Of a stretch of DNA of 64,000 nucleotides, positions 36,973 to 46,852 are shown one piece after another. The DNA lies in the NCBI RefSeq assembly GCF_030209435.1, contig NZ_JARVRX010000001.1:496001-560000 (forward strand). Direction: 5' to 3'. The notes below the pieces were generated by a model, which saw only the letters and a list, made by a program, of their open reading frames with translations, had not been told where the DNA came from and did no database searches. Source of the stretch: Mycolicibacterium sp. lyk4-40-TYG-92 (GTDB lineage: Bacteria; Actinomycetota; Actinomycetes; Mycobacteriales; Mycobacteriaceae). Within the stretch, counting starts at the first letter, position 1. Every line of letters begins with the position of its first letter. Both the position numbers and the translations under genes were made by a program.

Positions 36973-38031
36973 GTGGCGGGCGAATCTAAAGCCAAAGTCA
37001 TTCCGCTACATTCGAATTCGACACGTGCCGCTGCCCAGCGGCGGGCGTCGAAACGCGATGCCACGCTGCGACATCCTTCGCTGTTGACCGACCCGGGGAC
37101 CCGCGCATCTGCCGAGCAGATCGCCGCCGTGGTCCGCGAGATCGACCAGCATCGGTTTGCTGCGTCCGGCCCTCCGGCCGCCGACGAGCCCAACGAACTG
37201 GCCCAACGCATCGGTGCCGCTTCGGATTTCATTCGCAAGCGCATGACCGGTGACTACCGCGTCGACGAGTTCGGATTCGACCCGCATCTCAACAACGCGG
37301 TGTTTCTTCCTTTGCTGCGAACGCTTTTCAACTCATGGTTCCGCGTCGAGGTATCCGGTATCGAGAACCTTCCGGATGACGGCGCCGCGTTGATCGTGGC
37401 AAACCACGCCGGAGTGCTGCCGTTCGACGGGCTGATGACGTCGGTCGCCGTGCACGACAAACACCCGAAACACCGCGACCTGAGGTTGCTGGCCGCCGAC
37501 CTCGTCTTCGACCTGCCGATGGTGGGACAGGCCGCGCGCAAGGCCGGACACACCATGGCCTGCACCGCCGACGCGCACCGGCTGCTCGAGGCCGGCGAGC
37601 TGACCGCCGTGTTCCCCGAGGGGTACAAGGGCCTCGGCAAGCCCTTCAAGGACCGGTACAAGCTGCAGCGGTTCGGCCGCGGTGGCTTCGTCTCGGCGGC
37701 GCTGCGCTCGGGGGCGCCCATCGTGCCGTGCTCGATCGTCGGTTCCGAGGAGATCTACCCGAAGATCGGCGACGTGAAGCTGCTGGCCCGGCTGCTCGGG
37801 CTGCCGTACTTCCCGCTGACGCCGCTGTTCCCGTTCGCCGGACCCATCGGCCTGCTGCCGCTGCCGTCGAAGTGGTACATCCAGTTCGGCGAGCCCATCT
37901 CGACGGCCGACTACGACGAGTCCGCCGCCGACGACCCGATGATCACCTTCGAGCTGACCGACCAGGTGCGCGCGACCATTCAGCAGACGCTGTACCAGCT
38001 GCTGGCCAACCGCCGGGGCACGTTCCTGTAA
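36973..38031 (+). CDS. 1-acyl-sn-glycerol-3-phosphate acyltransferase family protein (Rv0502-like)
   Basis: 352 aa. A plsC-type acyltransferase with motif NHAGVLPFDG and FPEGYKGLGKPF. It would transfer an acyl chain to a lysophospholipid or other acceptor; specificity unknown. GTG at 36973 has GGGAG 8 bases upstream; ATGs at 36952-36955 are alternatives. Overlap-free with galE2 (33 bp). Confidence 0.88.
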   Translation: MAGESKAKVIPLHSNSTRAAAQRRASKRDATLRHPSLLTDPGTRASAEQIAAVVREIDQHRFAASGPPAADEPNELAQRIGAASDFIRKRMTGDYRVDEFGFDPHLNNAVFLPLLRTLFNSWFRVEVSGIENLPDDGAALIVANHAGVLPFDGLMTSVAVHDKHPKHRDLRLLAADLVFDLPMVGQAARKAGHTMACTADAHRLLEAGELTAVFPEGYKGLGKPFKDRYKLQRFGRGGFVSAALRSGAPIVPCSIVGSEEIYPKIGDVKLLARLLGLPYFPLTPLFPFAGPIGLLPLPSKWYIQFGEPISTADYDESAADDPMITFELTDQVRATIQQTLYQLLANRRGTFL

Positions 38032-38058
38032 TCCGGCTCGCGGTGCGCGGCAAAAGGC

Positions 38059-38589
38059 TCAGCCCTTTTGCGCCGCAACCATTTTCGCGATGGCGGCGTC
38101 GCGGGCCGCGGCGATCTGCGCGCTGACCTCGCCGGCTTCATCGTCGTTCTGCGCCTCGCCCAGCATGGTGACGATGCTCGTCATGATCGGTTCACCGGAG
38201 TCGTCGGTGACCTCGGCGCGAATCTCGGCGATCACCGTGCCGTGCGACTCGATGACCGAGTCCAGGTAGGAGTCGAACCACAGCCGGTCGCCGACCTTGA
38301 TCGGGCGGTGGAAGATCAGCTTCTGGTCGCGGTGCAGCACGCGCTCCAGGTTGATCGGCACGTCGAACTGGTTGAACAGCTCGAGCTGGACCCGACGGCC
38401 CGCGACGGCGATGAACGTCAGCGACGCGATCAGGGTGTCCGAGCCGCACTCAGCGGCTGCTTCCTCGGAGAAATGGGCCGGGTGATCGTCCTGGACCGCC
38501 TGCGCGAATTCCTTGACCTTCTCGCGGCCGACCTCGAAGTAATCCGGGTACCGGAAGTGGGTTCCGATGATGTCGTCCGCAATGCCCAT
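38059..38589 (-). CDS. FAS1-type dehydratase/MaoC-like hot-dog protein (Rv0504c-like)
   Basis: 176 aa, resembling the HadA/HadC subunits of the mycolate beta-hydroxyacyl-ACP dehydratase: [23 protein letters not shown] start and the hot-dog [11 protein letters not shown] region. Lacks the obvious D-H hydratase motif, as HadA/HadC do, so it probably pairs with a catalytic partner elsewhere. ATG at 38589. In M. tuberculosis cmaA2 lies between Rv0502 and this gene; here they are neighbours. Confidence 0.86.
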   Translation of the reverse strand: MGIADDIIGTHFRYPDYFEVGREKVKEFAQAVQDDHPAHFSEEAAAECGSDTLIASLTFIAVAGRRVQLELFNQFDVPINLERVLHRDQKLIFHRPIKVGDRLWFDSYLDSVIESHGTVIAEIRAEVTDDSGEPIMTSIVTMLGEAQNDDEAGEVSAQIAAARDAAIAKMVAAQKG

Positions 38590-38660
38590 GGCGGGTGAGC
38601 CTATCAGCGTCCGGGTCGCTGACCTGCACACCGCGGCGGGGTGCGGGTAGCCCGTCGGCC

Positions 38661-39569
38661 TCAGTTGCCCTTGCGTGACGCCACGGCCGCCAGCGCCCCG
38701 CCGACCGCGCCGAGGGCCAGCGCCGAGGGCACGCCGATGCGGGCGGCCTTGCGGGCGGTGCGGAAATCGCGGATTTCCCAGCCACGTTCGCGGGCGACGG
38801 CACGCAGCGCGGCGTCGGGGTTGATCGCGACCGCGGTGCCGACCAGCGACAACATCGGCACGTCGTTGAAGCTGTCCGAGTAGGCGGTGCAGCGGCGCAG
38901 GTTCAGGCCCTCCCTGATTGCGAGTTGGCGAACGGCATGCGCCTTGCCGACCCCGTGCAGGATGTCGCCGACCAGGCGGCCGGTGAAGACCCCGTCGACC
39001 GACTCGGCGACGGTGCCCAACGCCCCGGTCAGCCCGAGCTTGCGGGCGATGGTCTGGGCCAGCTCCATCGGCGTCGCGGTGACGAGCCAGACCTGCTGGC
39101 CGGCGTCGAGGTGCATCTGCGCCAGCGCCCGGGTGCCCTGCCAGATCTTGTCGGCGATGATCTCGTCGTAGATCTCGTCGCCGAGGGCTTCCAGCTCCGC
39201 GGTCTGCCGGCCCTCGATGAAGGACAGGGCCTTGCGCCGACCGGCGGCGACGTCGTCGCTGTTCTCCTTGCCGGTGACCTGAAACTTGGCCTGCGCGTAG
39301 GCAAAACGGGCGAGGTCTGAGTACTTGAAGTAGTCGCGGGCGGCCAGGCCGCGGGCGAAGTGCACCAGCGACGAGCCGTGCACCAGCGTGTTGTCGACGT
39401 CGAAGAACGCGGCTGCGGTGAGGTCGGGCGGCGGCGGGAGCACCGGGGCAGCGGGTTCGTCGGCTCCGGAATCACGCTCGGAGTCATCGAGTTCAGCGGC
39501 GTCATCAGCTCCGGAGGGCACAGGCGTGCCCGTGGGCTCGTCGGCAGTCACGGGGCTGGATTCGGACAC
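38661..39569 (-). CDS. serB1: HAD-IB family hydrolase, SerB1-like
   Basis: 302 aa. HAD motif [14 protein letters not shown], motif [10 protein letters not shown], motif [13 protein letters not shown] Pro/Glu/Asp-rich head of 48 residues and a C-terminal membrane-like helix ([17 protein letters not shown]). Named as a phosphoserine phosphatase but this subfamily's substrate is unsettled. GTG at 39569. Divergent from the glutaredoxin-like gene by 33 bp. Confidence 0.88.
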   Translation of the reverse strand: MSESSPVTADEPTGTPVPSGADDAAELDDSERDSGADEPAAPVLPPPPDLTAAAFFDVDNTLVHGSSLVHFARGLAARDYFKYSDLARFAYAQAKFQVTGKENSDDVAAGRRKALSFIEGRQTAELEALGDEIYDEIIADKIWQGTRALAQMHLDAGQQVWLVTATPMELAQTIARKLGLTGALGTVAESVDGVFTGRLVGDILHGVGKAHAVRQLAIREGLNLRRCTAYSDSFNDVPMLSLVGTAVAINPDAALRAVARERGWEIRDFRTARKAARIGVPSALALGAVGGALAAVASRKGN

Positions 39570-39602
39570 GGTTCAACAGTAGGTCACGCCATACTGTTGC
39601 GC

Positions 39603-39872
39603 GTGGATCGATCAGGGAACAGCCACCGCGTGACATTGCTCACCCGGGCCGGCTGCAGCATGTGCGAGCGCGCGGCGGCTCAGCTTGTCGAGCTGTCCGG
39701 CGAACTCGGATTCGTCCTGACGAGCACGGATGTCGATGTCCTGGCCGCGGCCGGCGACACCGCCCTGCGCGCGGAATTCGGCGATCGGCTGCCCGTGGTG
39801 CTCCTGGATGACGTTGAGCACAGCTACTGGGAGGTCGACGAGGACCAGCTGCGCGCCGATTTGGCGGGTTGA
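39603..39872 (+). CDS. Glutaredoxin-like DUF836 protein (Rv0508-like)
   Basis: 89 aa thioredoxin-fold protein with the redox pair GCSMCERAA (Cys-x-x-Cys) and the cis-Pro loop DRLPVVLLDD. Could reduce disulfides using mycothiol or thioredoxin. GTG start at 39603; a GTG at 39631 starts just before the fold. mmpS2/mmpL2, which separate serB1 from this gene in M. tuberculosis, are absent. Confidence 0.85.
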   Translation: MDRSGNSHRVTLLTRAGCSMCERAAAQLVELSGELGFVLTSTDVDVLAAAGDTALRAEFGDRLPVVLLDDVEHSYWEVDEDQLRADLAG

Positions 39873-39911
39873 CGCAGCGGGTTGACCTTCCGGCCAGGTC
39901 GATCGGGGGGC

Positions 39912-40010
39912 GTGTCCCGGGGCCCGGCGTGCGTATAGCAAATTTGGTCGGCGGGCTGGTGAGCGGCTAGCTTTGAATACGTTCCTGCGGTCAGACGAGG
40001 CCCGGGACAC
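39912..40010. promoter_or_regulatory. Distant inverted repeat around the hemA promoter
   Basis: GTGTCCCGGGGCC (39912-39924) and GGCCCGGGACAC (39999-40010) are complementary except for one G, separated by 74 bases. Within them TTGGTC (39944-39949), an 18-base spacer and TAGCTT (39968-39973) form a candidate promoter. As the promoter is inside, the arms are more likely paired protein sites than an RNA hairpin. Confidence 0.4.
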
Positions 40011-40037
40011 TTGCCTGCGCGACGGAGGTGCGACGAG

Positions 40038-40052
40038 GTGAAGAGGCCGTGA
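40038..40052 (+). CDS. Four-codon upstream ORF overlapping hemA
   Basis: GTG-AAG-AGG-CCG-TGA, with GGAGG at 40024-40028 nine bases upstream. Its stop overlaps the hemA GTG (GTGA) at 40049. The SD is better placed for this mini-ORF than for hemA, so hemA translation may depend on reinitiation. Not proven. Confidence 0.4.
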
Positions 40053-41419
40053 GCGTACTGCTGTTCGGGGTTTCGCACCGCAGTGCACCGGTTTCCGTGC
40101 TGGAGCAGCTCAGCACCGACGAGGCAGAGCAGGCCAAGATCGTCGAGCTGTTGCTGCAGTCGTCACTGGTCACCGAGGCCATGGTGCTCTCCACCTGTAA
40201 CCGGGTCGAGGTGTACGCCGTGGTCGACGCATTTCACGGCGGCCTCTCGGTCATCGGCTCGGTGCTCTCCGAGCGGTCCGGCATGTCGCTGCACGATCTC
40301 ACCAAGTACGCCTACGTGCGGTACGCCGAGGCAGCCGTCGAGCATCTGTTCGCCGTGGCCAGCGGCCTGGACTCGGCCGTCATCGGCGAGGCGCAGGTGC
40401 TGGGCCAGGTGCGCCGGGCCTACACCTCCGCCGAGGCGCACCAGACCGTCGGCCGGACCCTGCACGAGCTGTCGCAGCGGGCGCTGTCGGTCGGTAAGCG
40501 CGTGCATTCCGAGACCGGGATCGACTCCGCGGGTGCCTCGGTGGTGTCGGTGGCGCTCGACATGGCCAGGAACAAGCTGGCGTCGCTCACCGGGCTCACG
40601 GCCGCCGTGATCGGCGCCGGCTCCATGGGAGCCCTGGCCGCCGCGCATCTGACGCGCGCCGGAATCGCCCGCGTCGAGGTGGTCAACCGCTCGCTGCCGA
40701 GGGCCGAGCGCATGGTCGAGAACCTGAAGGCACAGGGTGTCGACGCGGCCGCCCACACGCTCGATGACATCGCCGTCGCGCTGGGCAACGCGGACGTCGT
40801 CGTCGCATGTACCGGCGCGGTGCGTCCGGTGGTGTCGTTGGCCGACGCGCACCGCGGACTGATGAACCGCCCCGAGCACCGTCAGCTGGTGATCTGCGAT
40901 CTGGGCATGCCCCGCGACGTCGACGGCGCGATTGCCGGCCTGCCCGGCGTGCACATGATCGACATGGACCGCATCCAGCGGGAACCGTCGGCCCGGGCCG
41001 CGGCCTCGGACGCCGAAGCGGCCCGTTCGATCGTCGCTGCGGAGGTCGCCAGCTACCTGGCGGGCCAGCGGATGGCCGAGGTCACCCCGACCGTCACGGC
41101 GCTGCGCCAGCGTGCCGCCGACGTCGTCGAAGCGGAGTTGTTGCGGCTCGACAACCGTGTTCCGGGACTCGACGCCGCCCATCGCGACGAGGTCGCGAAG
41201 ACCGTCCGCCGGGTCGTGGACAAGTTGCTGCACGCGCCGACCGTGCGGGTCAAGCAGCTGGCCAGCGCGCCCGGCGGTGACACCTACGCCGAGGCACTGC
41301 GTGAGCTGTTCGAGCTCGATCCGCAGGCCATCGACGCCGTGTCCGCCGGCGAACTGCCCTTGGTGGCACCAGATTTGGCGGCAGGCGAGCCGCATTCCCA
41401 CCACGACAAGGCTGAGTAA
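40049..41419 (+). CDS. hemA: Glutamyl-tRNA reductase
   Basis: First step of tetrapyrrole synthesis by the C5 route: reduces glutamyl-tRNA to glutamate-1-semialdehyde. 456 aa. The catalytic Cys is in [12 protein letters not shown] (residue about 50), the tRNA/NADPH region [13 protein letters not shown] follows, and the dimer helix lies at the C-terminus. GTG at 40049 ([10 protein letters not shown]) matches the family N-terminus. First of hemA-hemC-hemD-hemB. Confidence 0.96.
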   Translation: MSVLLFGVSHRSAPVSVLEQLSTDEAEQAKIVELLLQSSLVTEAMVLSTCNRVEVYAVVDAFHGGLSVIGSVLSERSGMSLHDLTKYAYVRYAEAAVEHLFAVASGLDSAVIGEAQVLGQVRRAYTSAEAHQTVGRTLHELSQRALSVGKRVHSETGIDSAGASVVSVALDMARNKLASLTGLTAAVIGAGSMGALAAAHLTRAGIARVEVVNRSLPRAERMVENLKAQGVDAAAHTLDDIAVALGNADVVVACTGAVRPVVSLADAHRGLMNRPEHRQLVICDLGMPRDVDGAIAGLPGVHMIDMDRIQREPSARAAASDAEAARSIVAAEVASYLAGQRMAEVTPTVTALRQRAADVVEAELLRLDNRVPGLDAAHRDEVAKTVRRVVDKLLHAPTVRVKQLASAPGGDTYAEALRELFELDPQAIDAVSAGELPLVAPDLAAGEPHSHHDKAE

Positions 41420-41425
41420 CCACAC

Positions 41426-42385
41426 TTGGTAACTACCCTCGAAAACGTTGTCCGGATCGGCACCAGGGGCAGCCTCCTGGCCACCACGCAGGCGGGCACC
41501 ATCCGCGACGCTCTGGTAGCTCTGGGGCAGCCCGCGGAGCTGGTCATCATCAGCACCGAAGGCGACCGGTCGCAGGCGCCCGTCGCCGACATCGGCATCG
41601 GTGTGTTCACCGCCGAGCTGCGGCACGCCATGGCCGACGGCCGCATCGACGTCGCGGTGCACTCGTACAAGGATTTGCCGACGGCGCCCGACGAGCGCTT
41701 CGTCATCGCCGCCGTGCCGCCGCGCGAGGACCCGCGTGACGCCCTTGTGGCGCGCGACGGATTGGTGCTGGGGGAGTTGCCGGCCGGCTCGGTGATCGGC
41801 ACGTCGAGCCCGCGACGGGCGGCACAGCTTAGAGCACTGGGTCTCGGTTTGGAAATCCGCCCCCTACGAGGCAACCTAGATACCAGGTTGAACAGGGTAA
41901 GTAGTGGTGATCTCGACGCTGTTGTCGTCGCCCGAGCGGGTCTGGCCCGTATCGGACGGCTCGACGCCGTCACCGAGAGCCTCGAGCCGGTGCAGATGTT
42001 GCCAGCGCCGGCGCAGGGCGCCCTCGCGGTCGAGTGCCGGGTGGGTGACACCGAGCTGGCGATGCTGTTGGGAAAGCTGGACGATCCCGACACGCGTGCC
42101 GCGATCACTGCCGAACGAGTCCTGTTGGCCGAACTGGAGGCGGGTTGTTCCGCGCCGGTGGGTGCGATCGCGGAAGTGGTCGAGTCCATCGACGAGGACG
42201 GCCGGGTCTTCGAAGAGCTGTCGTTGCGCGGTTGCGTGGCGGCGCTGGACGGATCCGACGTGATCCGGGCGTCCGGGATCGGAACCCCCGAACGGGCACG
42301 GGAGCTGGGGCTCTCGTTGGCCGCGGAGTTGTTCGACCTGGGTGCGCGCGACGTGTTGGATCAGCGGACTGTAGAGCGGGAGTGA
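41426..42385 (+). CDS. hemC: Porphobilinogen deaminase (hydroxymethylbilane synthase)
   Basis: Joins four porphobilinogens into hydroxymethylbilane. 319 aa. Dipyrromethane cofactor Cys lies in [11 protein letters not shown]; Arg-rich active-site motifs [15 protein letters not shown] and [11 protein letters not shown] are present. The only in-frame start before the conserved VRIGTRGS is the TTG at 41426, six bases after the hemA stop; a rare start but forced by the sequence. Confidence 0.95.
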   Translation: MVTTLENVVRIGTRGSLLATTQAGTIRDALVALGQPAELVIISTEGDRSQAPVADIGIGVFTAELRHAMADGRIDVAVHSYKDLPTAPDERFVIAAVPPREDPRDALVARDGLVLGELPAGSVIGTSSPRRAAQLRALGLGLEIRPLRGNLDTRLNRVSSGDLDAVVVARAGLARIGRLDAVTESLEPVQMLPAPAQGALAVECRVGDTELAMLLGKLDDPDTRAAITAERVLLAELEAGCSAPVGAIAEVVESIDEDGRVFEELSLRGCVAALDGSDVIRASGIGTPERARELGLSLAAELFDLGARDVLDQRTVERE

Positions 42386-42388
42386 GAG

Positions 42389-44071
42389 ATGACGACCCGA
42401 GTGCGTAAGCACAAGCCCGGCCGCATCACCTTTGTCGGTTCAGGCCCCGGTGACCCGGGTCTGTTGACGACGCGTGCGCGGAACGTTTTGGCGCATGCGG
42501 CCTTGGTTTTCACCGATCCTGATGTGCCCGATGCGGTGCTGGCGCTGATCGGTACCGACCTGCCGCCGACGTCCGGGCCGCATCCGGCCGACGTCGAGCC
42601 GGCCGCCGAGGCCAAAACCGACGACGCTGCCGCGCCGGCTCCGGCTGCCGCGCCCACCATGACGTTCCCGCACGGTGTCGACGTGCGCCCCGCGCTGGGT
42701 GACCCCACCGAGGTGGCCAAGCTGCTCATCGCCGAGGCGAAGACCGGCGTCGACGTGGTGCGTCTGGTCGCCGGCGACCCGCTGTCGGTCGATTCCGTCA
42801 TCACCGAGGTGAATGCGCTGGCCAAGACCGCGGCGCACTTCGAACTGGTGCCGGGCCTGCCGTCGTCGACGGCGGTGCCCACCTACGCGGGCCTGCCCGT
42901 CGGTTCGTCGCACACCGTGGCCGACGTCCGCGGTGACGTCGACTGGGCCGCGCTGGCCGCTGCCCCCGGGCCGCTGATCCTGCACGCGACGGTGTCGCAC
43001 CTGCCGGACGCCGCCCGCACGCTGATCGAATACGGCCTGACCGACAACACCCCGTGTGTCGTGACGGCCAACGGCACCACCTGCCAGCAGCGGTCCATCG
43101 AGACCACGCTGGCCGGGCTGCTGGACAAGGCCGTGCTGGAGAAGCCGGTCGGCCCCGAGCCGGTCGGCCCGCTGGCGGGTCCGCTGGTCGTGACCATCGG
43201 CAAGACGGTGGCGCACCGGGCCAAGCTGAACTGGTGGGAGAGCCGCTCGCTGTACGGCTGGACCGTGCTGGTGCCGCGCACCAAGGACCAGGCCGGCGAG
43301 ATGAGTGACCGGCTGGTGGGCCACGGCGCCCTGCCGATCGAGGTGCCGACCATCGCGGTCGAGCCGCCGCGCAGCCCCGCCCAGATGGAGCGTGCCGTCA
43401 AGGGTCTGGTCGACGGCCGCTTCCAGTGGGTCGTGTTCACCTCCACCAACGCGGTGCGTGCGGTGTGGGAGAAGTTCAACGAGTTCGGTCTGGACGCCCG
43501 CGCGTTCTCCGGCGTGAAGATCGCGTGCGTCGGTCAGGCCACCGCCGACAAGGTGCGCGCATTCGGCATCAACCCCGAGCTGGTGCCGGCCGGTGAGCAG
43601 TCGTCGCTGGGCCTGCTGGACGAATTCCCGGACTACGACGAGATTTTCGACCCGGTGAACCGGGTGCTGCTGCCGCGCGCCGACATCGCCACCGAGACGC
43701 TGGCCGAGGGCCTGCGCGAGCGGGGCTGGGAGATCGAGGACGTCACGGCCTACCGCACCGTCCGGGCGGCACCGCCGCCGGCGCACACCCGCGAGATGAT
43801 CAAGACCGGTGGTTTCGACGCTGTCTGCTTCACCTCGAGCTCCACGGTGCGCAACCTGGTCGGTATCGCCGGCAAGCCGCACGCCCGGACGATCGTCGCC
43901 TGCATCGGCCCGAAAACCGCTGAAACCGCAGCCGAATTCGGTCTGCGCGTGGACGTGCAGCCGGAGACCGCCGCTGTCGGCCCGCTGGTCGAGGCGCTGG
44001 CCGAGCACGCTGCCCGGCTGCGCGCCGAGGGTGCGTTGCCGCCGCCGCGTAAGAAGAGTCGCAGAAGATAG
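42389..44071 (+). CDS. hemD: SUMT-like/uroporphyrinogen-III synthase fusion (Rv0511-type)
   Basis: 560 aa. The N-terminal ~250 residues look like a uroporphyrinogen-III methyltransferase: [14 protein letters not shown] and [13 protein letters not shown], with an Ala/Pro-rich insert at about residues 68-93; several SUMT residues are changed, so methyltransferase activity is uncertain. The C-terminal half (from about 280) is HemD: two Rossmann halves with [13 protein letters not shown] and [13 protein letters not shown]. It cyclises hydroxymethylbilane to uroporphyrinogen III. ATG at 42389, 3 bp after hemC. Confidence 0.93.
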   Translation: MTTRVRKHKPGRITFVGSGPGDPGLLTTRARNVLAHAALVFTDPDVPDAVLALIGTDLPPTSGPHPADVEPAAEAKTDDAAAPAPAAAPTMTFPHGVDVRPALGDPTEVAKLLIAEAKTGVDVVRLVAGDPLSVDSVITEVNALAKTAAHFELVPGLPSSTAVPTYAGLPVGSSHTVADVRGDVDWAALAAAPGPLILHATVSHLPDAARTLIEYGLTDNTPCVVTANGTTCQQRSIETTLAGLLDKAVLEKPVGPEPVGPLAGPLVVTIGKTVAHRAKLNWWESRSLYGWTVLVPRTKDQAGEMSDRLVGHGALPIEVPTIAVEPPRSPAQMERAVKGLVDGRFQWVVFTSTNAVRAVWEKFNEFGLDARAFSGVKIACVGQATADKVRAFGINPELVPAGEQSSLGLLDEFPDYDEIFDPVNRVLLPRADIATETLAEGLRERGWEIEDVTAYRTVRAAPPPAHTREMIKTGGFDAVCFTSSSTVRNLVGIAGKPHARTIVACIGPKTAETAAEFGLRVDVQPETAAVGPLVEALAEHAARLRAEGALPPPRKKSRRR

Positions 44072-44078
44072 CGGTCGC

Positions 44079-44091
44079 TAAAATCCGTTAT
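44079..44091 (+). promoter_or_regulatory. Leaderless promoter of hemB
   Basis: TAAAAT (44079-44084) fits TANNNT and is followed by exactly seven bases to the hemB ATG at 44092. hemB can therefore be transcribed on its own without a 5' UTR, separate from the hemA operon. Confidence 0.65.
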
Positions 44092-45072
44092 ATGGCATTC
44101 CCACGGCATCGGCCACGGCGACTCCGTACCACCCCGGCGCTCCGGCGTCTGGTGTCCGAAACCTCGCTGGAGCCACGGCATCTGGTGCTGCCGATGTTCG
44201 TGGCGGACGGGCTCTCCGAGCCGCGTCCGATCACTTCGATGCCCGGTGTCGTGCAGCACACCCGGGAGTCGGTGCGCCGCGCCGCGGCGGAAGCCGTCGA
44301 GGCCGGTGTCGGCGGGCTGATGCTGTTCGGCGTCCCGTGTGACGGTGACAAGGACGCCACCGGCTCCGAGGGCGTCAACCCCGACGGCATCCTGAATGTG
44401 GCGCTGCGCGACCTGAATTCGGACCTCGGTGACGCCACGGTGCTGATGGCCGACACCTGTCTGGACGAGTTCACCGACCACGGGCATTGCGGCGTATTGG
44501 ACGCGTCGGGCAAGGTCGACAATGACGCCACCAACGAGCAGTACATCAAACTTGCTGTGGCGCAAGCGCATTCCGGCGCGCATGTGGTCAGCCCCAGCGG
44601 CATGATGGACGGTCAGGTCGCGGCCATCCGCGACGGCCTGGACCACGCCGGGCACAGCGACGTCGCGATCCTGGCCTACGCCGCCAAGTTCGCGTCGGCG
44701 TTCTACGGCCCGTTCCGCGAGGCGGTGGGCTCCAGCCTGCAGGGCGATCGCCGTACCTACCAACAGGATCCGGGCAACGCCCGCGAAGCGGTGCGCGAGA
44801 TCGAGCTGGACCTCGCCGAAGGCGCCGACATGGTGATGGTCAAGCCGGCCATGAGCTACCTGGACGTGGTGCGCGCCGCCGCCGACATCTCGCCGGTACC
44901 CGTTGCGGCGTATCAGATTTCGGGTGAATACGCGATGATCAGCGCGGCGGCGGCCAACGGCTGGATCGATCTGCGGGCCTCGGTCCTGGAGTCGCTGCTC
45001 AGCATCCGGCGCGCGGGCGCCGACATCGTCCTCACGTACTGGGCGACGGACGTCGCGGGCTGGTTGCGGTGA
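44092..45072 (+). CDS. hemB: Delta-aminolevulinic acid dehydratase (porphobilinogen synthase)
   Basis: Condenses two ALA to porphobilinogen. 326 aa. Schiff-base lysines in [13 protein letters not shown] and [10 protein letters not shown]; the metal segment [16 protein letters not shown] has the Cys/His ligands of a zinc-type enzyme. Ends GTGA overlapping the next start. Confidence 0.97.
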   Translation: MAFPRHRPRRLRTTPALRRLVSETSLEPRHLVLPMFVADGLSEPRPITSMPGVVQHTRESVRRAAAEAVEAGVGGLMLFGVPCDGDKDATGSEGVNPDGILNVALRDLNSDLGDATVLMADTCLDEFTDHGHCGVLDASGKVDNDATNEQYIKLAVAQAHSGAHVVSPSGMMDGQVAAIRDGLDHAGHSDVAILAYAAKFASAFYGPFREAVGSSLQGDRRTYQQDPGNAREAVREIELDLAEGADMVMVKPAMSYLDVVRAAADISPVPVAAYQISGEYAMISAAAANGWIDLRASVLESLLSIRRAGADIVLTYWATDVAGWLR

Positions 45073-45563
45073 ACCCACACAACCCGTACGACCCGCAGCA
45101 CCAGCCCCACAACCCGCAGTACCCGCCATATCAGGGTCCGGGGCCGGACGGGCCAAGCTCCGGGCCGCACGAAATGCCGCAGGACGTCGCCACCGGATTC
45201 TGGCTGTGGACGGCCGCGCTGCCGCTGTCGGTGATCGGCTACGTCATCAACCTGCTGACGACGCCCGAGCGCGAGGTGTCGGGCTACGCGTACGCGGTGT
45301 CCGGTCTGATGCTGTTCATCATCGCGGTCCTGGTGGCCACGTTCCTGGTGCTGTTGCGGCAGGGCTACCGGTGGGCGCGCAGCATTCTCACGGGCGGGTC
45401 GGCGGCCACGATCCTGTACCTGACCACCAATCTGTTCGCCAACTACCACGGCGCGGCGGCGGCCCTGGGCTACGCGGTGTGCGGCATCGGCGGTGCCGTG
45501 CTGATCGGCGGCGGCGTGTACCTGTTGCACCGCCCCGATTCGAACGCCTACTTCGTGCGCTAG
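45069..45563 (+). CDS. Pro-rich N-terminal four-helix membrane protein (Rv0513-like)
   Basis: 164 aa. The first 40 residues are Pro/His/Gln-rich ([16 protein letters not shown]), likely disordered; four membrane helices follow ([67 protein letters not shown]). Unknown function. GTG overlaps the hemB stop, so it is in the hemB transcript. Confidence 0.83.
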   Translation: MNPHNPYDPQHQPHNPQYPPYQGPGPDGPSSGPHEMPQDVATGFWLWTAALPLSVIGYVINLLTTPEREVSGYAYAVSGLMLFIIAVLVATFLVLLRQGYRWARSILTGGSAATILYLTTNLFANYHGAAAALGYAVCGIGGAVLIGGGVYLLHRPDSNAYFVR

Positions 45564-45701
45564 TGCCCATCCCCCCGCGCGAGCCCCCGCGAGCGGCCGC
45601 GTCTGCCCGGCAACACGCCGCGCGGAGCGTGCAGTTCGGGGCCACTCGTGGGTGCCCAGGTCGACGTCGATGTGCACGTGGCCCGCTAGGCTGGCCCGGA
45701 T

Positions 45702-46106
45702 ATGACTGAGCCCACGCCCTCTTCGCCGGTCCGACCGCAGGCCGTGACCGTCGCTTTCTGGTGCTGGGTGGTGGCCGCCGTGCTGCTGATGGTCGGCGGC
45801 ATGTTGACCGCCACCGCCGAGGTGCCGTCCGGGTATCGGGCGCTGGTGCTGGGCTTCGGTGCCATCACCGCCCTCGCCGGCGCAGCCATGGCGTTTTCCG
45901 CCGGCCGTGCCCGGTCGGGGGACAACCGGTTTCGTCGGGCCGCGGTGGCGTTGTCCATGGCGATCGTGATCGTCGTCGGCCTTCTCGCACTGCTGGGAGT
46001 GGCGCAGCTGCTGTCGTTGCTGGCGCTGCTGCCGTTGATCGGCGGGACGGTGTCGATCACGCGGCCGGCGGCGCAGACCTGGTTCGACGGAAAGGCCCAT
46101 GTATGA
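45702..46106 (+). CDS. Four-helix membrane protein
   Basis: 134 aa, hydrophobic, with helices at about residues 14-37, 44-66, 83-104 and 105-120. No motif beyond the hydrophobic pattern. ATG at 45702 after a 138-bp gap; TAGGCT at 45688-45693 may be a -10. Its stop overlaps the next ATG. Confidence 0.75.
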   Translation: MTEPTPSSPVRPQAVTVAFWCWVVAAVLLMVGGMLTATAEVPSGYRALVLGFGAITALAGAAMAFSAGRARSGDNRFRRAAVALSMAIVIVVGLLALLGVAQLLSLLALLPLIGGTVSITRPAAQTWFDGKAHV

Positions 46107-46603
46107 CGGACGCGCCGGCAGACACCGACGCCGAGCAGATTCTCTTCCACGAGGTCGGTGCCAGTTGGTGGTGGCTCGTCCTCGGCCCGTTCTCCGGCGC
46201 CTCCATCGCGGCGATGCAGCTGTGGTCGGCGCACCGGCTGGACCCGCTGGTGCCGGTGGTGTTCCTCGTCCTGGTCACCGGGTTCCTGGGGCTGCAGGTC
46301 AAGGCCGCGCGGCTGCACACCTCGGTGGAGCTGACGCCCGAGTACCTGCGGCAGGGCACCGAGTCCGTCCGGGTCGCGGACATGGTCGGGATGTTCCCGG
46401 AGGCGCGCGGCGCCGACGTGCCGCGCTGGCAGTCGTACCGGGCGTTCGGCGAGCTGACGGGCGTTCCGCGCGGGCGCACGGGGATCGGCGTCAAGCTGAC
46501 CGGTGAGCGCAGCGGGCAGGCGTGGGCGCGCCGTCATCGGGGGTTGCGGGCCCAGCTGGAGGCATTGGGTGTGCGCGAACTCGGTGAGGATGACGACGAA
46601 TGA
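46103..46603 (+). CDS. DUF3093-type membrane protein
   Basis: 166 aa with two membrane helices (WWWLVLGPFSGASIAAM and PVVFLVLVTGFLGL) and a soluble C-terminal part of beta-strands and positively charged residues (GRTGIGVKLTGER). Family of unknown function conserved near the cell envelope in actinobacteria. ATG at 46103 overlaps the previous stop (ATGA). Confidence 0.78.
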   Translation: MTDAPADTDAEQILFHEVGASWWWLVLGPFSGASIAAMQLWSAHRLDPLVPVVFLVLVTGFLGLQVKAARLHTSVELTPEYLRQGTESVRVADMVGMFPEARGADVPRWQSYRAFGELTGVPRGRTGIGVKLTGERSGQAWARRHRGLRAQLEALGVRELGEDDDE

Positions 46604-46842
46604 GCCGCGACAGGCTCGTGGCCGCCGGTGCGCTCGTGGTCGCGGTGCTGGCGGCCGTCGGCTCGGTGGTGAGTTGGCTGGCCGCATCGTCGATCGCGGA
46701 CGTGGCGCCGGTGATCCCCGGCGAGCCGGTGAAGACGTCGGTGCTCTATGACCCGTCGTTCATCACGTTGTCGTTGTTGCTGGCGGCCCTGGCCGGGGTG
46801 CTCGCCGTAGTGGGTACAGCGAGGTGGCGGCGCGCCAAGTAG
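46600..46842 (+). CDS. Small two-helix membrane protein
   Basis: 80 aa, helices about residues 6-30 and 52-73, basic end (TARWRRAK). Possibly Rv0514-like by size and place. ATG at 46600 overlaps the stop of the preceding gene; three genes therefore form a tight translational unit. Confidence 0.7.
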   Translation: MSRDRLVAAGALVVAVLAAVGSVVSWLAASSIADVAPVIPGEPVKTSVLYDPSFITLSLLLAALAGVLAVVGTARWRRAK

Positions 46843-46852
46843 TGTGTCGCCC

